From assembly GCA_030512295.1 (NCBI GenBank), contig JAULSR010000002.1, positions 3,596,001 to 3,660,000 on the forward strand: a stretch of 64,000 bases of DNA. Reading direction: 5' to 3'. The number at the start of each line of letters is the position of its first letter. The stretch's first letter is position 1. This DNA comes from Bombardia bombarda (taxonomy: Eukaryota; Ascomycota; Sordariomycetes; Sordariales; Lasiosphaeriaceae). Shown one piece after another: positions 11,244-23,301 of this stretch. Below the pieces are notes generated by a model. That model was not told the origin of the DNA. It searched no databases and worked only from the letters and a program-made list of their open reading frames with translations. A program made the translations under genes and the position numbers.

Positions 11244-14200
11244 CTCATTACGATTACTTTTGCCCTTTGCAGCATCGTCAGCATAGGAGTGTTTTACTTT
11301 TTGTGGATTTGCTTCTCAAAATATTTCTCCATTTCAAAGAATACATTGCCTGTTCTTTTAAGTTTGGTACTGGTCGGTCTGCCTCAGTGTCCGTTGTACT
11401 TGCCCCCGTTGTTCTGATCATCACCCATCGTCTTCAGTGATGAACATGTCTTCCCAGCAAGTGTTCGAGGGCAGTTGATGAAAAGAAACCAGACCATGAT
11501 GACCCAAGCGGATATATCGCTTTGGTAGATGGTTCCTCAGGTGCCCCTGAACAGCTGATTTTCGTTTGTTCGTATCCTTTTCTTTACGCCGTGGATCAAT
11601 ATGCGACCCTTTCATCAGTCACAACAAACAGATTGAGCTGCATCCAATATCCGATGCAGCGAGGGACCTTATTTCGCCCCACAAGTCCGGGATGCAGCAG
11701 ACAGAAGCAGCGGGGTGCGACACCGGCGAGCAAAGAACCTAAATAAAGAAACGCTCGGCGCGACTCGACTTGGGTGGAGCGCCACTTGACCCGGAGCCGT
11801 GGTTGCCAAGGCTCGGCCAAGGGGCTGCAAGGAAAGACAACGGTCAAGGAAAGGGTTTGCCGAAGTATACCAAGCTGCTCCGACCCGACACAGAGGTCTG
11901 TCGACCACTCACTGCAGGTAAAAAATTACCGAAAGAACACCTTCCTGGCGATATGCTCGTTCGAGGGGCCCATAGCCAACTCCATCTCCAGCGGCTAACT
12001 CGCGAAGCTGGGAAACTATCCATTGATAGGGCGATAGTCACTCCCACAATCACTTCAAGTTCATGTACGAACGACTACCTCGACATCTATTTCTGTCGAG
12101 AAGCCAGTTCGGCCTAATCTTCATTCGGAAACCAATCACGTCAGCGTCATAATACTGTGATGAGACAAATCTTTCTTTTGCTATCCATTTGATCTCCGGT
12201 CGAATCTCCGGTCGACAGTGCAATGGGCGTTGGATATTTTGTTCGCAATCGACGACATTAATAATGGAAGCCACTTGTGTGCATAGGCCACTGCTATTAA
12301 TATCGTCAAGTCGTCACAAAGGAGCTGACCCACCTTCCAGGGCTGGGAACATTGTGGGGAAGAGCTAGTTCAAAAAGTGTCCGCAAGAGGCGCGATTGTG
12401 CATCTAATTGGCCTTGGTTCAAAAGCCTCTCCTGACAGTTGCTTGGCTCAGGACTTGGTCGGGCTAGAAGGAGGCTCTTGGAGTCTCGATGACAGGAATT
12501 CGGCACATACGACGGAATGGACGGCTCAGGGACGATCATGCATCACCACCCAGGTCGCACAATATACAGGGCCTTACGAGTTCCGAGTTCCATCAACCAT
12601 TCTCAAATCACCGTGCATGATCTCAATCTAAGAGTATTTGGAAGTCGTCGAGCCAGCACATAACCGCGTTGGACACCCTCTTGCCAAGTTGGTTCTGGTG
12701 AGTGAATGACTCAGGTATCCATATTTCACCTCCCGATAACGGTGAGTCGACACCCTTGTCGCTCTGTCCTAAGGAACTGGATGAAGACCAACAAAGTTTC
12801 TGAAATTGGTTACCGGAAAGGTGCGCTATCGAGGATTAACTCCAATGATACCCAATGATACTGTATCAAAAGCCAACGGAGATGCCGGGTTCACCATGGG
12901 TGGTGATAACAACGTTTGTTGGATCCGCTTGGCTGCCGAACACTGGACAAAAAATTATCTTGAAATTGATATCAACAGCAGTTGTGAGCGGGGTATTCTG
13001 TATCCAACGGCCTCGGAATCACATTCAGGGTTTTGGTGGGGCTGTCCTCAAATGGGTCAGGCAATCGACTTTCCCCCCACAAGGAGCCGAATCACATCGC
13101 ACGAAGGAACAAGGGGTCAACTTTTAAGCGCCGGCATCCAACATCACAGGCCCATTGCACAGGGGCCCGGCGAATCACCAGCGAGCAGTTGAGCTGCCCA
13201 GGAACCAAGAATAGATTGCCGGCACACCCTCCGGCACAACCCAATCACCATCGGTGCCCTGCACTTGCCTGCACTTGCCTGCACTTGCCCCTCCTGTCTC
13301 GTTCGTTGCTAATGGCTAGACTCAACTAGTGGATCTCTGTGGTCGGTGGTCGATGCAATGCTCCCATGCGGCCAAGACCAGGGAATGAATGAATGAATCA
13401 ATGCTTGCCGGTGCCCATTGTCACCGATGCGAACGATGCGAACAAATCAGCCAATCGCACCTGCTTTTTCCGACTTCCTCTGCGCAGTCTTTGAGATGCC
13501 ATGGGGCGACTTGTGAAGAGGGAGGGGCCGTCTCTCGCGACCAGACCAGACCACCAGCGACGGTAGGTAGCCCAACGAGAATCCTCCTCTGTGCTACAGC
13601 AGCGTCGAACCCGACACTCAACCTGCATATGGTGTTTTGCAGCACCAGGTTAGCTCGATCTGCATTGCAGAGCTGCTCTCATCTGAATGGCCACGGCCAA
13701 GCATTCATCAGCAAGGGCTCGCACACGCAAGGGCTCGCACACGCAAGGGCAGTGGGAGGGGTGGATACACCAGAAACTTTGCGACAATCAGGGGAAGAGA
13801 GAGAGACATGGCACTGTCCTCTTCCGCAACGGCTGCAACGCCATCATGTGCCTTTCGTACACTGTACGGGGTAATAGCCAGTTAAGCACGGCGCACACAC
13901 TATGTACGGACGATTGTGCATATGGAATACAGTGGCCCCCTTTGACACACTATATCGATGCCGTCGCCTAGGGACGATTGTGGCTCGCCTGGCAAATGGC
14001 GAATGGACGGCATGCGCGACGGTCGCGTTGTTTATTACCGTTGCAAAAAGACGGGCCAGCGCAGCCAGACAGGGTGTCTCGCTCGCTCGGGAGAAAGCCC
14101 GCTCGTCAAGAAGGCCCGTCTGGGATGGTACCTGTACTGTACAGTGGTCTGTACTGTAAGTGTAGTGGAAAATCGCTAAGGTCGCCTCGCTGCTGTGGTC

Positions 14201-14868
14201 ACTTTGGTGGTGGTGTCAGTTTAAAACGGGAGGCCGGCTCCCGCTTTTTCCATGCAGCATGCTACAGTCTTTGCGGCGTAGTGCGCGATTGCCAGTGAGG
14301 ACTGGGGTTCTGGTTGGGGGATAGCCTGTCTCGAGCCTGTCTCTCTGCCTGCTGGGTGCTGGGTCTGGAGCAATCTCTCTCTTATCTTGTTCGCCAGGCC
14401 TGCTGCCCCCCATCCCATTTGCTCGCGACGACCGTGGGTGCAACCTTTGACAACCTACTAAGGTACGCGACACTTCATCTTTCAGCCGCGCCTTCGCCTG
14501 ACAGGTTTGAGTCTGCCTGCTGCCGCCATACAACCTCAGCTGTCTGGTTGGCCGTTAAATTCCCGGACCTTTAGACTCCGTCTTTTTTTCCTGTCATGGC
14601 CCAGCGGACGTGAGCAGAGAAGCAACCTGACATCTTGACACGACACCACCACCCGGCTGTGAATGGCGTAGCGGCATGGTCTATGAGGCTTGGTCTCTCT
14701 GACGTCGGCTCGAGACAGCTTGATGACATTCAAAATCGCACCAAAAGATTGAACAGGAATTTATCTATATCGCAAACCGATTCCAGGGGGCTGACAGACC
14801 AAGAGGAGGAACTTGCGGTCGTCCAGCAGGGCCTGGCGTAGCCTGGCAAGGTTGAGGAGGACTTCCAG
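11244..14868. other. Intergenic DNA, 3.6 kb, with small tandem repeats
   Basis: No frame has convincing protein character. Two short tandem arrays are visible: a 10-bp unit (CTGCACTTGC) repeated about three times at 13259-13289, and a 16-bp unit (GCAAGGGCTCGCACAC) repeated about 2.5 times at 13711-13750. The 3' portion probably holds the promoter and leader of the large proline-rich gene. A same-frame open stretch at 14635-14841 ends in TAG just before the chosen ATG, so a short upstream exon cannot be excluded. Confidence 0.5.
13711..13750. repeat. Short tandem repeat, 16-bp unit
   Basis: About two and a half direct copies of GCAAGGGCTCGCACAC. It is not coding in any frame I trust. Confidence 0.8.
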
Positions 14869-17800
14869 ATGCCGCCACTCATGGCCTCCTCGCGAGATCC
14901 CACGGCACGACTGCGCGCCGGACTGAACCCCCTCTTGACGGCGTCGCTGGGAGTTTACCATGGCCACAACCCCAACACGCCGCTCTCTGCTATGTCGGTG
15001 AGCTCTCACGGTGCCTTCTCTTCGGTGCAGACGCAGACGCCTGTAAGCGCCATCCAGCCATATAACCCACAGGAATGGATTGCATCGCCAACCGTCGGCC
15101 ACGGCGGCCCGGAACGAATGCAACAGCTCCAGCAGGCCCAGCCATCGTTTCACGAGGCCCAGCGTGAGTTGACACGCATTTTCTGTAGCCGACAGTCGGC
15201 TTTACTGACATCTCAAAGCATCACCGCCTCCTCCCCCGCCTTACTCGCCTCCACGTAGCGCACGGCCGATGAGCATGAGCTTCGATCAGATGCAAGGGGG
15301 CAGTATGTCCTCACCCCGAGCTCCTCCGCCTCCGGTGCAGAGGATTGCCACGGAGCCTCCACCCGCAAATACAAACTTCCCTCCTCCCCCTGGGGTGAGA
15401 GGCCCTTCTCGTGAGCGACGTTTTGGGTTTCCCTCATTAGGGAGAAGGCGGGACACAGAACAAGCAAGTACACCCATAGAGTCCCACCCACAACCGCTTC
15501 GTCAGCATGGTCTACCCTCTCGCGCCATGCCCGTCCACCCTGGACCCCTTACTCTCGAGATTCCACAGAGATCCGAGGTGGATTTGTCTCAGAACATGGC
15601 GCCCGCTGCACGGCGAGCGGTATCAACGCCTGCCATAGCCACGCCAACTTCGGCCAGATCGAGATCTTCATCCCAGATCAGATGGGACCAGGGGATGCCA
15701 GTCCCACCGCCCCCGCCAGGTCCTCCACCATCGACTGCTCGATCCCAAAGTGTCCAGCGAATGCCGTCCGGGAGCGATCCAGTCGCCTCACCGCCAACAC
15801 GAAGGCCGCCACCGAGCGGAGTCACTGCGTTAGGACCTGTACCGCCGACGCCAGCAAACTGGGAGGAGGCCGATATCATGTCCAGTCCCCAGCCGCGACC
15901 AGAATCGCCGAGTAATAGGGCCACACAAGTTGTCGAGACAGCCAGTGTGGGAAGCTCGTCTGCACACGCCGAGTCAGCCTCGAACTCATCAGCTTCTGGC
16001 TCGGGCTCAGGCTCGGGCGGATCCTTGGTAAGAGCACATGCGGTGAGGGGAGAGCAGACGCTTCGAGATCGACGAACTGCGAGTAGGACCAGGGGGAGCG
16101 CGCGCAACTCGCTCGACGGGTCGATTGGGGCGCAGCCGGCTTTGGACATTGTCATCCCATCGAGTTCAACAGGAGGAGGACTCCAACGGCGACCAACTAT
16201 CAACAGAGGGACCCCCCGAACTGGCAGGAGTGATGGCCCTAGGACTGCTGAGTCGTTTGAGGGCAACGGCAACCAGGAATCAAGGGGATCAACGCCGCGG
16301 GCTGGAGGATCTCTACAGAATCCGGCAGGCCAGTTGACGCCGACCAGACTGTCGCCACAACCCCAAATCCAGAAGCATAACGATATTGGGCAGGTTCTTG
16401 CACCGAAGGCACTTCCGACGCCCCCAACTGGCAGTCGATCGTCTTCTACCACACGACATACGATGGGTATCGATGGATCTATAGCCACTCCACTGACCCC
16501 CTCACGACCGCCACCCTTAACAAGGCAGTCGGTTGTCACGCAGACCACGGAGCAGTTTACTCGTGCCACGATAGAGCGTTTCGCCGATTTTGCACACCGG
16601 GAATCTGCAGCGCTGGGCGACGCTGAACGAGTCAGGCTGTTCGCAGAGTTCTTTGTCAGTGAGTCACGAATTCGTAGGGAGCGCTATGGGGCAGCCATCG
16701 GAGCCATGGGTTCTGAGGTGCTCGATCTGACCCGTGATCTCTTCCGGCCCATGGCCACCGCTGCGCGACGCGAGTCGATGAACTCGGCCACGAGCGGGAC
16801 GGCGGAGCTCACCCCTCAGTCATCTGAGCCCAGGTCACATCGCGGATCTATGGGTTCTACCTTCAGCGAGAACAGAGGAGGTGCTGGCGGCCACGGGTCG
16901 TCTGCTACTACGCCAACATCAGCCAACCAGCCGCAGTCGCCCGCCGCCGGGCCCTCGTCAACGAACCCCAACTGGCAGACATCCAACTATATGCCCTCGC
17001 TGTCGCCTATTCTCAGCATGAGCGTCAGCGACGCCATCGACGAACAGGATTCGCGAGGACGGCCGGCCAGCCGATGGTGGGAGGCTGACTCCAACGAGGC
17101 CAACTCGACAAAGATGGAGCGCTCAAAGCGAGAGTCCAAGTACATGGGCGTGCCCAAGGAAGCCCGCGAGGCACTCCAGTGGCTTGACGACCCGCATTCT
17201 TCCTCTCCGGCCGCCGGCCCCAGCAACCGCGACTCAACAAGCTCATATCCTCCTGAAAAGACGGGATGGCATGATTTCGAGCAAGCCGCCACGCCCTTAT
17301 CTCAAGCGCGCAGCTCGATGCACTCTCTCTCTACTCCAACGACACCCAACCCGGCACACCTCGACGTCTCGCGCCTCGTCACCCTCCCACCTCCCTACCC
17401 GCGCCACCACCCAGCCGTGAACAACAACCACCCAGAACTAACCCAGACCCGCAACACAGTCCGCGTCATCAGCGACATGACCGAGATAGACGCCATCAAG
17501 GACAAGTTCAAGCAGACCTGCGCCACAACCCGCGCCGAGGTAGCCGAATCAGCCAAGAAGCGCCGACAAGCCCTCCGCCAGAACCTGCACGCCGAGATCC
17601 AAGCCGGACGAATCGGCTACGCCGAGGCCGCCGCCATCGAGGCCGACGCCACCGCAGCCGAGAACACCAAGGCCATGGAGCTGGAGAAGAAAGAGTTCGA
17701 AGACTTCCAGACCGTCGTCGTCGTGCCCGTCAACGAGATCCTCCAGGACCGCATCACCAAGACGACCGCGCTCTTCGACGAGCTCCGCGGCCGCCTCTTT

Positions 17801-18709
17801 GACGAAACGCACGACTCGAACCCCAACCTGCCGCAGGAGGAAGGCGACGAGCAGCCCGAGCTGCTCGAGAAGCTCACCCTGCTCAAGTGGATCTTTGAGG
17901 CGCGCGAGACGCTGCACCGGGTGCTCTACGACCTACTGACAGAACGCAACGACCGCTACCGCGACGTCGTGCTGGTGCCGTACCGCCTCGCGGGCGCCAG
18001 CCAGGAGGACAAGGTGGCCAGCGCCAAGGCCTTCTTCGCCGAGGACGCGGCCAAGCGGGCGCTCGCCTTTGCGGAAGAAGTCCTCCGCCGCACCCAAGAG
18101 TTCCGCGACGTGGTCGAGGAGACGGTCGTCCGCGGCGTCGAGGTGCAGCTCAGCGCCTTCTGGGACATTGCCCCGCCCTTAAAACGGCTGCTCGACAAGA
18201 TCCCCGTGGGCGACATGGAGGGCTTCTGCGTGCAGATCCCCGCGGGCGAGTACGAGGAGAACCCGAGCTACGTGGAGCACCCGCTGCAGTACCTGTTCAG
18301 CCTGCTGCTGCACGCCGAGAAGAGCACGTACCAGTTCATCGAGAGCCAGACGAACCTGCTGTGTCTGCTGCACGAGGTGAAGGAGGCGTGCGTGGGCGCC
18401 AAGGTGCGGGTGATGGAGAGCGAGGGGAGGGATGCGGGCAGGGTGGAGGAGATGCGTAAGGGGGAGGGCGCGAGGCTGACGGATGATTTGAAGGAGAAGG
18501 TCAGGGTGGTGCAGGACCAGTGGGTGAATGCGCTGGGGGAGACGGTGGGGGGCGTGAAGGAGCGGGTGGGCGGGTGGTTGTTGGAGACGGGGGGGTGGGA
18601 TGAGAGTTTTGAGGATGGGGGGTGGGAGGGGCGTAGATGGGGTCGTTCATATAGGTATGGTGGTTTTTTCTTTTGTCTTTTTGTGTCTGTTGTTCTTTTT
18701 CAAGGATAA
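14869..18709 (+). CDS. Large Pro/Ser-rich protein with helical C-terminal domain, unknown function
   Basis: Two exons (14869-15163 and 15219-18709; intron 15164-15218 with GTGAGT donor and AAAG acceptor) give 1,261 residues. The N-terminus has the stretch PYNPQEW. Residues about 100-720 are low complexity: Pro, Ser, Thr and Arg-rich, with polyproline runs and an SGSGSGSGG patch, typical of a disordered scaffold. One ordered island near residues 515-590 (ATIERFADFAHRESAALGDA) looks helical. From about residue 835 a highly charged helical region begins (TEIDAIKDKFKQTC, KKRRQALRQNLHAEIQAG, ELLEKLTLLKWIFEAR) and continues to about 1,160. There is no signal peptide. I do not recognise the family; a scaffold role is only a guess from composition. 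The last 15 residues after WGRSYR are hydrophobic and may be read-through of an unrecognised terminal intron beginning near 18655. Confidence 0.75.
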
Positions 18710-19418
18710 AAGGTGTAAGGCGCGGGCGCAGGCCTGCTGGTGTTGATGTTGAAGTCGATGGTGTCGTTGTTGTTGCTGTTACTTGTTGATACCCCCTATA
18801 TTGCACACCCGAGATGGAATGGAATGGAATGCCCCTTTATGTGTTGGTTAGGATTGCTTGGGTAGGATGGGAGGGACTTTGGACTTGGGGAGATTTATGG
18901 ATGATTGGATGGATATGATTGGACAGACGCCGCATGATGGAAAGAATGGATGGACAGGGACGACTGAACGGGGCGGCTGGAATCCATGGTTCATTCAGAA
19001 CGTTCGCTTCTCGTCAATATTTACTCATTGTCTGTTCACTTTGTATAGACCTTATACATATTTCTAGAAAGAATGGATGATACATATCAACAAACTCAAC
19101 GCATTTCTGCCCCTCCAGTTTTTAGAAATGGTTGGATGTTAAATGCTGAAACTCGGATCAAATTCGTACAGTCGAATTATTGTCTTTTACCTCCCATCTT
19201 CTATTGCTACTGCGCGATAAGTTAGTAACTGAGATTACCAAGCAATGACTTGCAGTCTTTACATACCATATACACAGCTCGCTTGCGCAGAACTCCCACC
19301 CCAGTGGTGAATGAGCGCAACAGTGATAAACCAAATTCCCGATAGAACCCCATAACGCCATGCCTTTTCCCCCCCAATAAACCCAAATCCAAAACAAGCA
19401 GCAGCCTTCATATCTGCC
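18710..19418. other. Convergent 3' intergenic region
   Basis: Lies between the 3' ends of the large proline-rich gene (+) and fmc1 (-). No gene is seen. It contains GATGGA/GGAATG-type short repeats around 18810-18960. Confidence 0.5.
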
Positions 19419-19760
19419 TCACTTCTTCTGCTTCTTACCCGCCCCATACTCGGCAGGCAGGTCCATGCCGACCCTGCGCGCCGACAGCCGCACGCGCTCC
19501 TCCTCGTCCATGCCCATGCCGGGGTTGTAGCGCTCCAGCAGGTTGACGTAGACGCGCTGCGCCTTGAAGTAGGTGACGAACTGCTCCGCCTGGGCGACGG
19601 CGAGGTCGGGATTGGTGGGAGACGGGGCCGAGGGGGTGAAGTTGTCGCGCAGGCGCTGGTGCAGCTGGGCGCGGGGCGTCGTGAGGATGGGCCGCGGGGG
19701 CAGCTCGCGCAAGAGGGAGCGGTAGAGGGCGCGCAGCTTGGCGGGTTGTGTTGACGCCAT
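19419..19760 (-). CDS. fmc1: Mitochondrial ATP synthase assembly factor Fmc1 (LYR family)
   Basis: A single-exon 113-residue protein with an LYR motif near the N-terminus (RALYRSLLRELP) and the family's conserved second half (QAEQFVTYFKAQRVYVNLLERYNPGMGMDEEERVRLSARRVG split over about residues 60-105). Fmc1 acts in the mitochondrial matrix with Atp12 during assembly of the F1 sector of ATP synthase; LYR proteins generally bind acyl carrier protein. Length and motif order match fungal Fmc1, and the ATG at 19760 directly precedes the LYR helix. It is divergent from the mitochondrial GTPase gene mrx8 with 336 bp between start codons, so the two organelle genes may share a promoter. The Lys-rich tail (GAGKKQKK) is ordinary. 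Confidence 0.88.
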   Translation of the reverse strand: MASTQPAKLRALYRSLLRELPPRPILTTPRAQLHQRLRDNFTPSAPSPTNPDLAVAQAEQFVTYFKAQRVYVNLLERYNPGMGMDEEERVRLSARRVGMDLPAEYGAGKKQKK

Positions 19761-19925
19761 TATGTGGTTTATTTATTTGGGTGGTTTTGAAGGCGGGAGC
19801 TGAAGGTTGATGGGGACGTCGGCTTCAATTCGTGATGCAGATGATGGAGGCGGGTGGGTGTGGAAAAGAGAAAGTTGAAGCTAAGACATTGAACTGCCGC
19901 ATTGATCTGCGAGAAGCATATCCGA

Positions 19926-19937
19926 CCCTAACCCTAA
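19926..19937. promoter_or_regulatory. Telobox-like motif in the fmc1/mrx8 shared promoter
   Basis: The sequence CCCTAACCCTAA is two perfect telomere-type repeats. It lies 166 bp upstream of the fmc1 ATG and 160 bp upstream of the mrx8 ATG. Telomere-type promoter boxes are bound in fungi by Myb/Rap1/Tbf1-class proteins. Function here is inferred from position only. Confidence 0.5.
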
Positions 19938-20096
19938 TCTTTAGCGTTCTCGTTCCCGGCAGGCAAGCAACAAACCCCTGTCTGTCCCTTGTCGGCTGCA
20001 ATTGCGTCCATCGAATTGAACCATTTCGTTCCTTCTCGACTGTGAGTGAGCACTGGCTGAAAACAGCCACTCCGAGACCAAAAACCATCAACTTCC

Positions 20097-21637
20097 ATGG
20101 CGACATCAAAAGCATTAGCCAATCTCTTAGCTATGCCTCCAACAATAAGATGTCTCGTCCTCCGAGAATCCATCGTCAGGACGCGACTACCACACAGCAA
20201 CAGCACCAGCGGCAGCAGCAGAGGCCCTTGCTGGCGTCGCTCTTTCTCCAACACCACACCCTCAACTTCACCAGCTTCACCAAGTACTACACCTAAGCCC
20301 ACAACCAAACTTCCACCCCCAACAACCACTCCCCCCTCCAGCGAACCACCACCCCCGGCCCCCGTGCTCTCCTACTTCCCCGGCCCCTCCAACGACCCCG
20401 ACCCGCGCGCCATCCAGTCGCCCCTCCCCTCGCCCGACATCCTCGCCGCCTCCGACACCGTCTTCACCTCCTTCCCACCCCGCTTCCTCTACGCCGCGCC
20501 GCGCTTCATGAACCTCCCCGTCAACACCCTCGTGCCCGAAGTCTGCCTGATCGGCCGCTCCAACGTCGGCAAGTCCACCCTGCTCAACGCCCTCTCGGGC
20601 GCCTCGAGCTACAGCGCCGGCCGCGCCCACGGCCTCGACGCCCGCCGCTCCGGCCACGCCATCACCAGCGCCCGCGCCGGCTGCACAAAGACCATGAACG
20701 CCTTCGCCTTTGGCCCGCCCACCACCGCCCGCCCGGCACCGCCCCCGAGCCCGCCACGCCCGCCGAGTTCGGCGTCTCGCGCTCCGCCAAGCGCGCCGAG
20801 CGCGCCCTCGCCAACAAGCACCGCGAGCGCCCGCCCAAGCACAGCCTCGTCGTCATGGACATGCCCGGGTACGGACTGAATTCGCAAAAGGATTGGGGCG
20901 TCGAGATTGCGAAATACCTCGGGCGCAGGGCCGTGCTGCGCGGGGCCGTGCTGCTGATCGACGCGGTCGCGGGCGTCAAGGACGGCGACCGCATGGCGTT
21001 GAGCCTGCTGCGGGACGCGGGCGTGCGCACCGCGGTCGTGATGACCAAGGCGGACAAGCTGGGGTATGCGCATGAGGGGATTGATAAGATGTGTATCTCA
21101 GTGTGGGACGAGCTGCGCAAGAGCGAGAGGCGCAGTCAGACGTGGACTGAGGGCAGTGGTGGCTGGGAGCCAGAGATTTGGGTTACTGGTGCTGGCGATC
21201 CCAAGAGAGGGAGCGCGGGGGTGAGTATTACGGGCGCGAGGCTGGCGATTTGCAAGATGGCGGGGCTGGTGGAGGATCCACGGGTGTTTGAGGCGCCCGT
21301 AGTGGCGAGTCCGGCGACGGGCGGCAAGGTTGTGCCGTTTGATCAGATCCAGTGGGCGGTTTCATCGACGCCGGTGGTAGCGCCGGAGATGGAGATGGTG
21401 CCGGAGCTAGAGGACTGGAATGCCGAGCCTGCGTCGCCTGTGAAGAGGACGCGGGCGCAGAAGCCTGGGAGGGAGAGAAGCCAGAAGCCTATTAGGGAGA
21501 AGAGCAGGACCTGGAAACCTGTTGTGAGGGAGAATAGGGAGGACATGCCGGCGAGGGAGCCCGCGTCGGCATTTGACCGCGTCAAGTGGAATACAAGCCC
21601 TGCAAAGAAGCCGCGTCGACAGCCGGTGTCCTTTTAG
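20097..21637 (+). CDS. mrx8: Mitochondrial EngB/YihA-type GTPase (Mrx8-like), apparent frameshift
   Basis: A circularly ordinary GTPase of the EngB family. G1 is GRSNVGKST (about residue 152), followed by the G2-region GCTKTMNAF, G3 DMPGYG with LNSQKDWG, G4 TKAD and a G5-like VTGAGDPKRG. The first ~140 residues are Arg/Ser/Pro-rich, as in a mitochondrial presequence plus linker. In yeast the family member Mrx8 associates with mitochondrial translation machinery; bacterial EngB acts in ribosome assembly. The frame from ATG 20097 carries G1 and G2 but continues into nonsense-like Pro/Ser residues, while G3-G5 lie in the frame one base earlier (PATPAEFGVSRSAKRAERAL onward). The switch must fall in about 20712-20790. 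No GT donor exists there, so an intron does not explain it; one missing base does. The basic C-terminal tail (about 100 residues) is family-variable. Confidence 0.8.
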
Positions 21638-21908
21638 ATGAGGGTCTGACTGGCTGGTTGAGCCGGTGGCACACAGGGTCTAGATTAGTGTATATAAATG
21701 TACAGATATGGATATAAAGATGGATCGGAAAAGAAAGAATAGACTTGATACCCCCTTAAAAAAAAGAGAATAGGCTCGCTATGTACCTATCTATCCTGAC
21801 CTGAGGTCTAATAATAACTAAACTGCCGTGCTATTTTGCTTCATGCAAAACAACATGAACCTCAATTTATACAGTCTCACCCCTCTTTTCAATAGCAGCA
21901 ACACCCCC
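21638..21908. other. Short convergent 3' region of mrx8 and swf1
   Basis: About 270 bp, AT-rich, between two stop codons facing each other. Presumably it holds both polyadenylation regions. No other element is seen. Confidence 0.5.
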
Positions 21909-23301
21909 TCACCTCCTAAACTTCTTACTCCTCTTCTTCCTCCTATCGCTCCCCTCCGCTGCTGGCACCAGCGGGTCCCGAAACACATGCCCCGGCGCAA
22001 ACACATCCACCAAATTATCCCAAAACCCAATATCATACATATTCTCCACATCCTTCAGCCTCCAAACAGGCTCCCACTCGCCCTCCCCCGCGACCTCGAG
22101 CCGCCCCGGCCTTGGCACCTTGCCATCCTCCGTCCTGACCAAAATCTGCTCCGTCTCCACCGGCCACCTCGTCCACGCCGGCTCAGCACTCAGATCCTTG
22201 ACCCTTCCCGCCGCCATCTTCCGCCTAAACGCAAACCCATCGTCCATCTCAGCCTGCCAGTCGCTCCACTTCATCGACTCGTTCGTCGTCGTCCCGCAGT
22301 ATATCAGCCACACGTGATACCCCAACAGACCCCACACGAGCGGACTCGTCAGCAGCGCCAGCAGCGTCACCGACCCCATGGCCACCTGGTCCTGCAGCCC
22401 CCAGCTCCAGACAATGAGCCAGTCGCGCAGCTCCATGCCGCGGCCGCCGTCGGCCCTCCACGGCAGCAGCGTCCAGAGCGGGTAGCGCGCCTTCATCTTG
22501 GCGACGAGCAGGTGCATGCCCAGCACGCCGCCGTAGAGGGTCAGCACGGCGGTGGTGAGTAAGAGTAAAACGAACCAGCGCTGGTTGTGCGCGCCGACGC
22601 AGTTGTTGATGAAGATGCAGTGGTGGTCGGCGCGGGCGACGCACCGCTTGCAGACGGAGCAGTGCTTGGAGCGCGCCGGCTTGAGCAGGCGGCACGTGGC
22701 GCACGTGGCGCCCGGGTGGAAGAGGGTGAAGTCGTACGGGTAGCGCGCCATCTCGGCCGTGTGGTTGAGCGGAGCGATGGTGCCCGGGTCGGTGAAGGCA
22801 GAGAGGTAGAGGAAGATGTAGGGGAGGATGATGGCGAGGGCGCCGGTGAGCTTTTGGAAGGCGGGGAGGACGGGCCAGACCGAGGGGAGGTAGAGGGTTT
22901 CGCCGACAGAGAGGAGGAGGAAGAAGAATATCTTTTTGAGTGGGGGCGGTTAGTTGAGGGTGCGGTGTGGAATGTGGATGATGAGGTAGACATACCAGGA
23001 CTGTTGGGTGCTTGTCATACATGACAAAGTTGCCGAACCTTGATAGGGACGACGTCACCCTGCCTGAGGTGAGCCTCTGGTCGACGGCGAGGATGCCGTT
23101 GGGGAGGTAGACCCATATCAGACGGTGAAGCCAGGCTATGGGAGTGCGTCTGGAGGGCAAGGTCAGTCAGAAGCTGTTACCATGATAGTGTATTGTAGTG
23201 AGATATGCATACCTGAGTGCTGGGAGGCGGCCAAAAAAGGTCACAAATGTCATAAATGAGATGCCCAGAATGACGAGGGCGATGGTGGCAATGACACCCA
23301 T
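21909..23301 (-). CDS. swf1: Palmitoyltransferase Swf1 (DHHC family)
   Basis: Three exons (23213-23301, 22996-23149, 21909-22931; introns 23150-23212 and 22932-22995, both GT-AG) give 421 residues. The first transmembrane helix follows the start (MGVIATIALVILGISFM), a second spans IFFFLLLSVGETLYL, and LAIILPYIFLYLSAFTDPGT ends with the DPG motif. The cysteine-rich domain reads C-x2-C-x-L-KPARSKHCSVCKRCVARADHHCIFINNCVG, with the catalytic DHHC. Two more helices follow, then the TTxE motif as TTTNESMKWSDW, typical of the Swf1 branch. Swf1 acts at the ER and palmitoylates juxtamembrane cysteines of transmembrane proteins such as SNAREs. The gene is divergent from rap1. All catalytic features are intact. 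Confidence 0.92.

Noticed and set aside
13398..13874. Overlapping frames on both strands
   Set aside because: They arise around short tandem repeats and share no protein features.
15589..16569. 326-codon minus-strand frame
   Set aside because: Antisense to the Pro/Ser-rich coding exon; codon bias of the sense gene leaves the opposite frame open.
22249..23160. 303-codon minus-strand frame over swf1
   Set aside because: Its first part is swf1 exon 2; the remainder is read-through of intron 2 and an out-of-frame shadow of exon 3.
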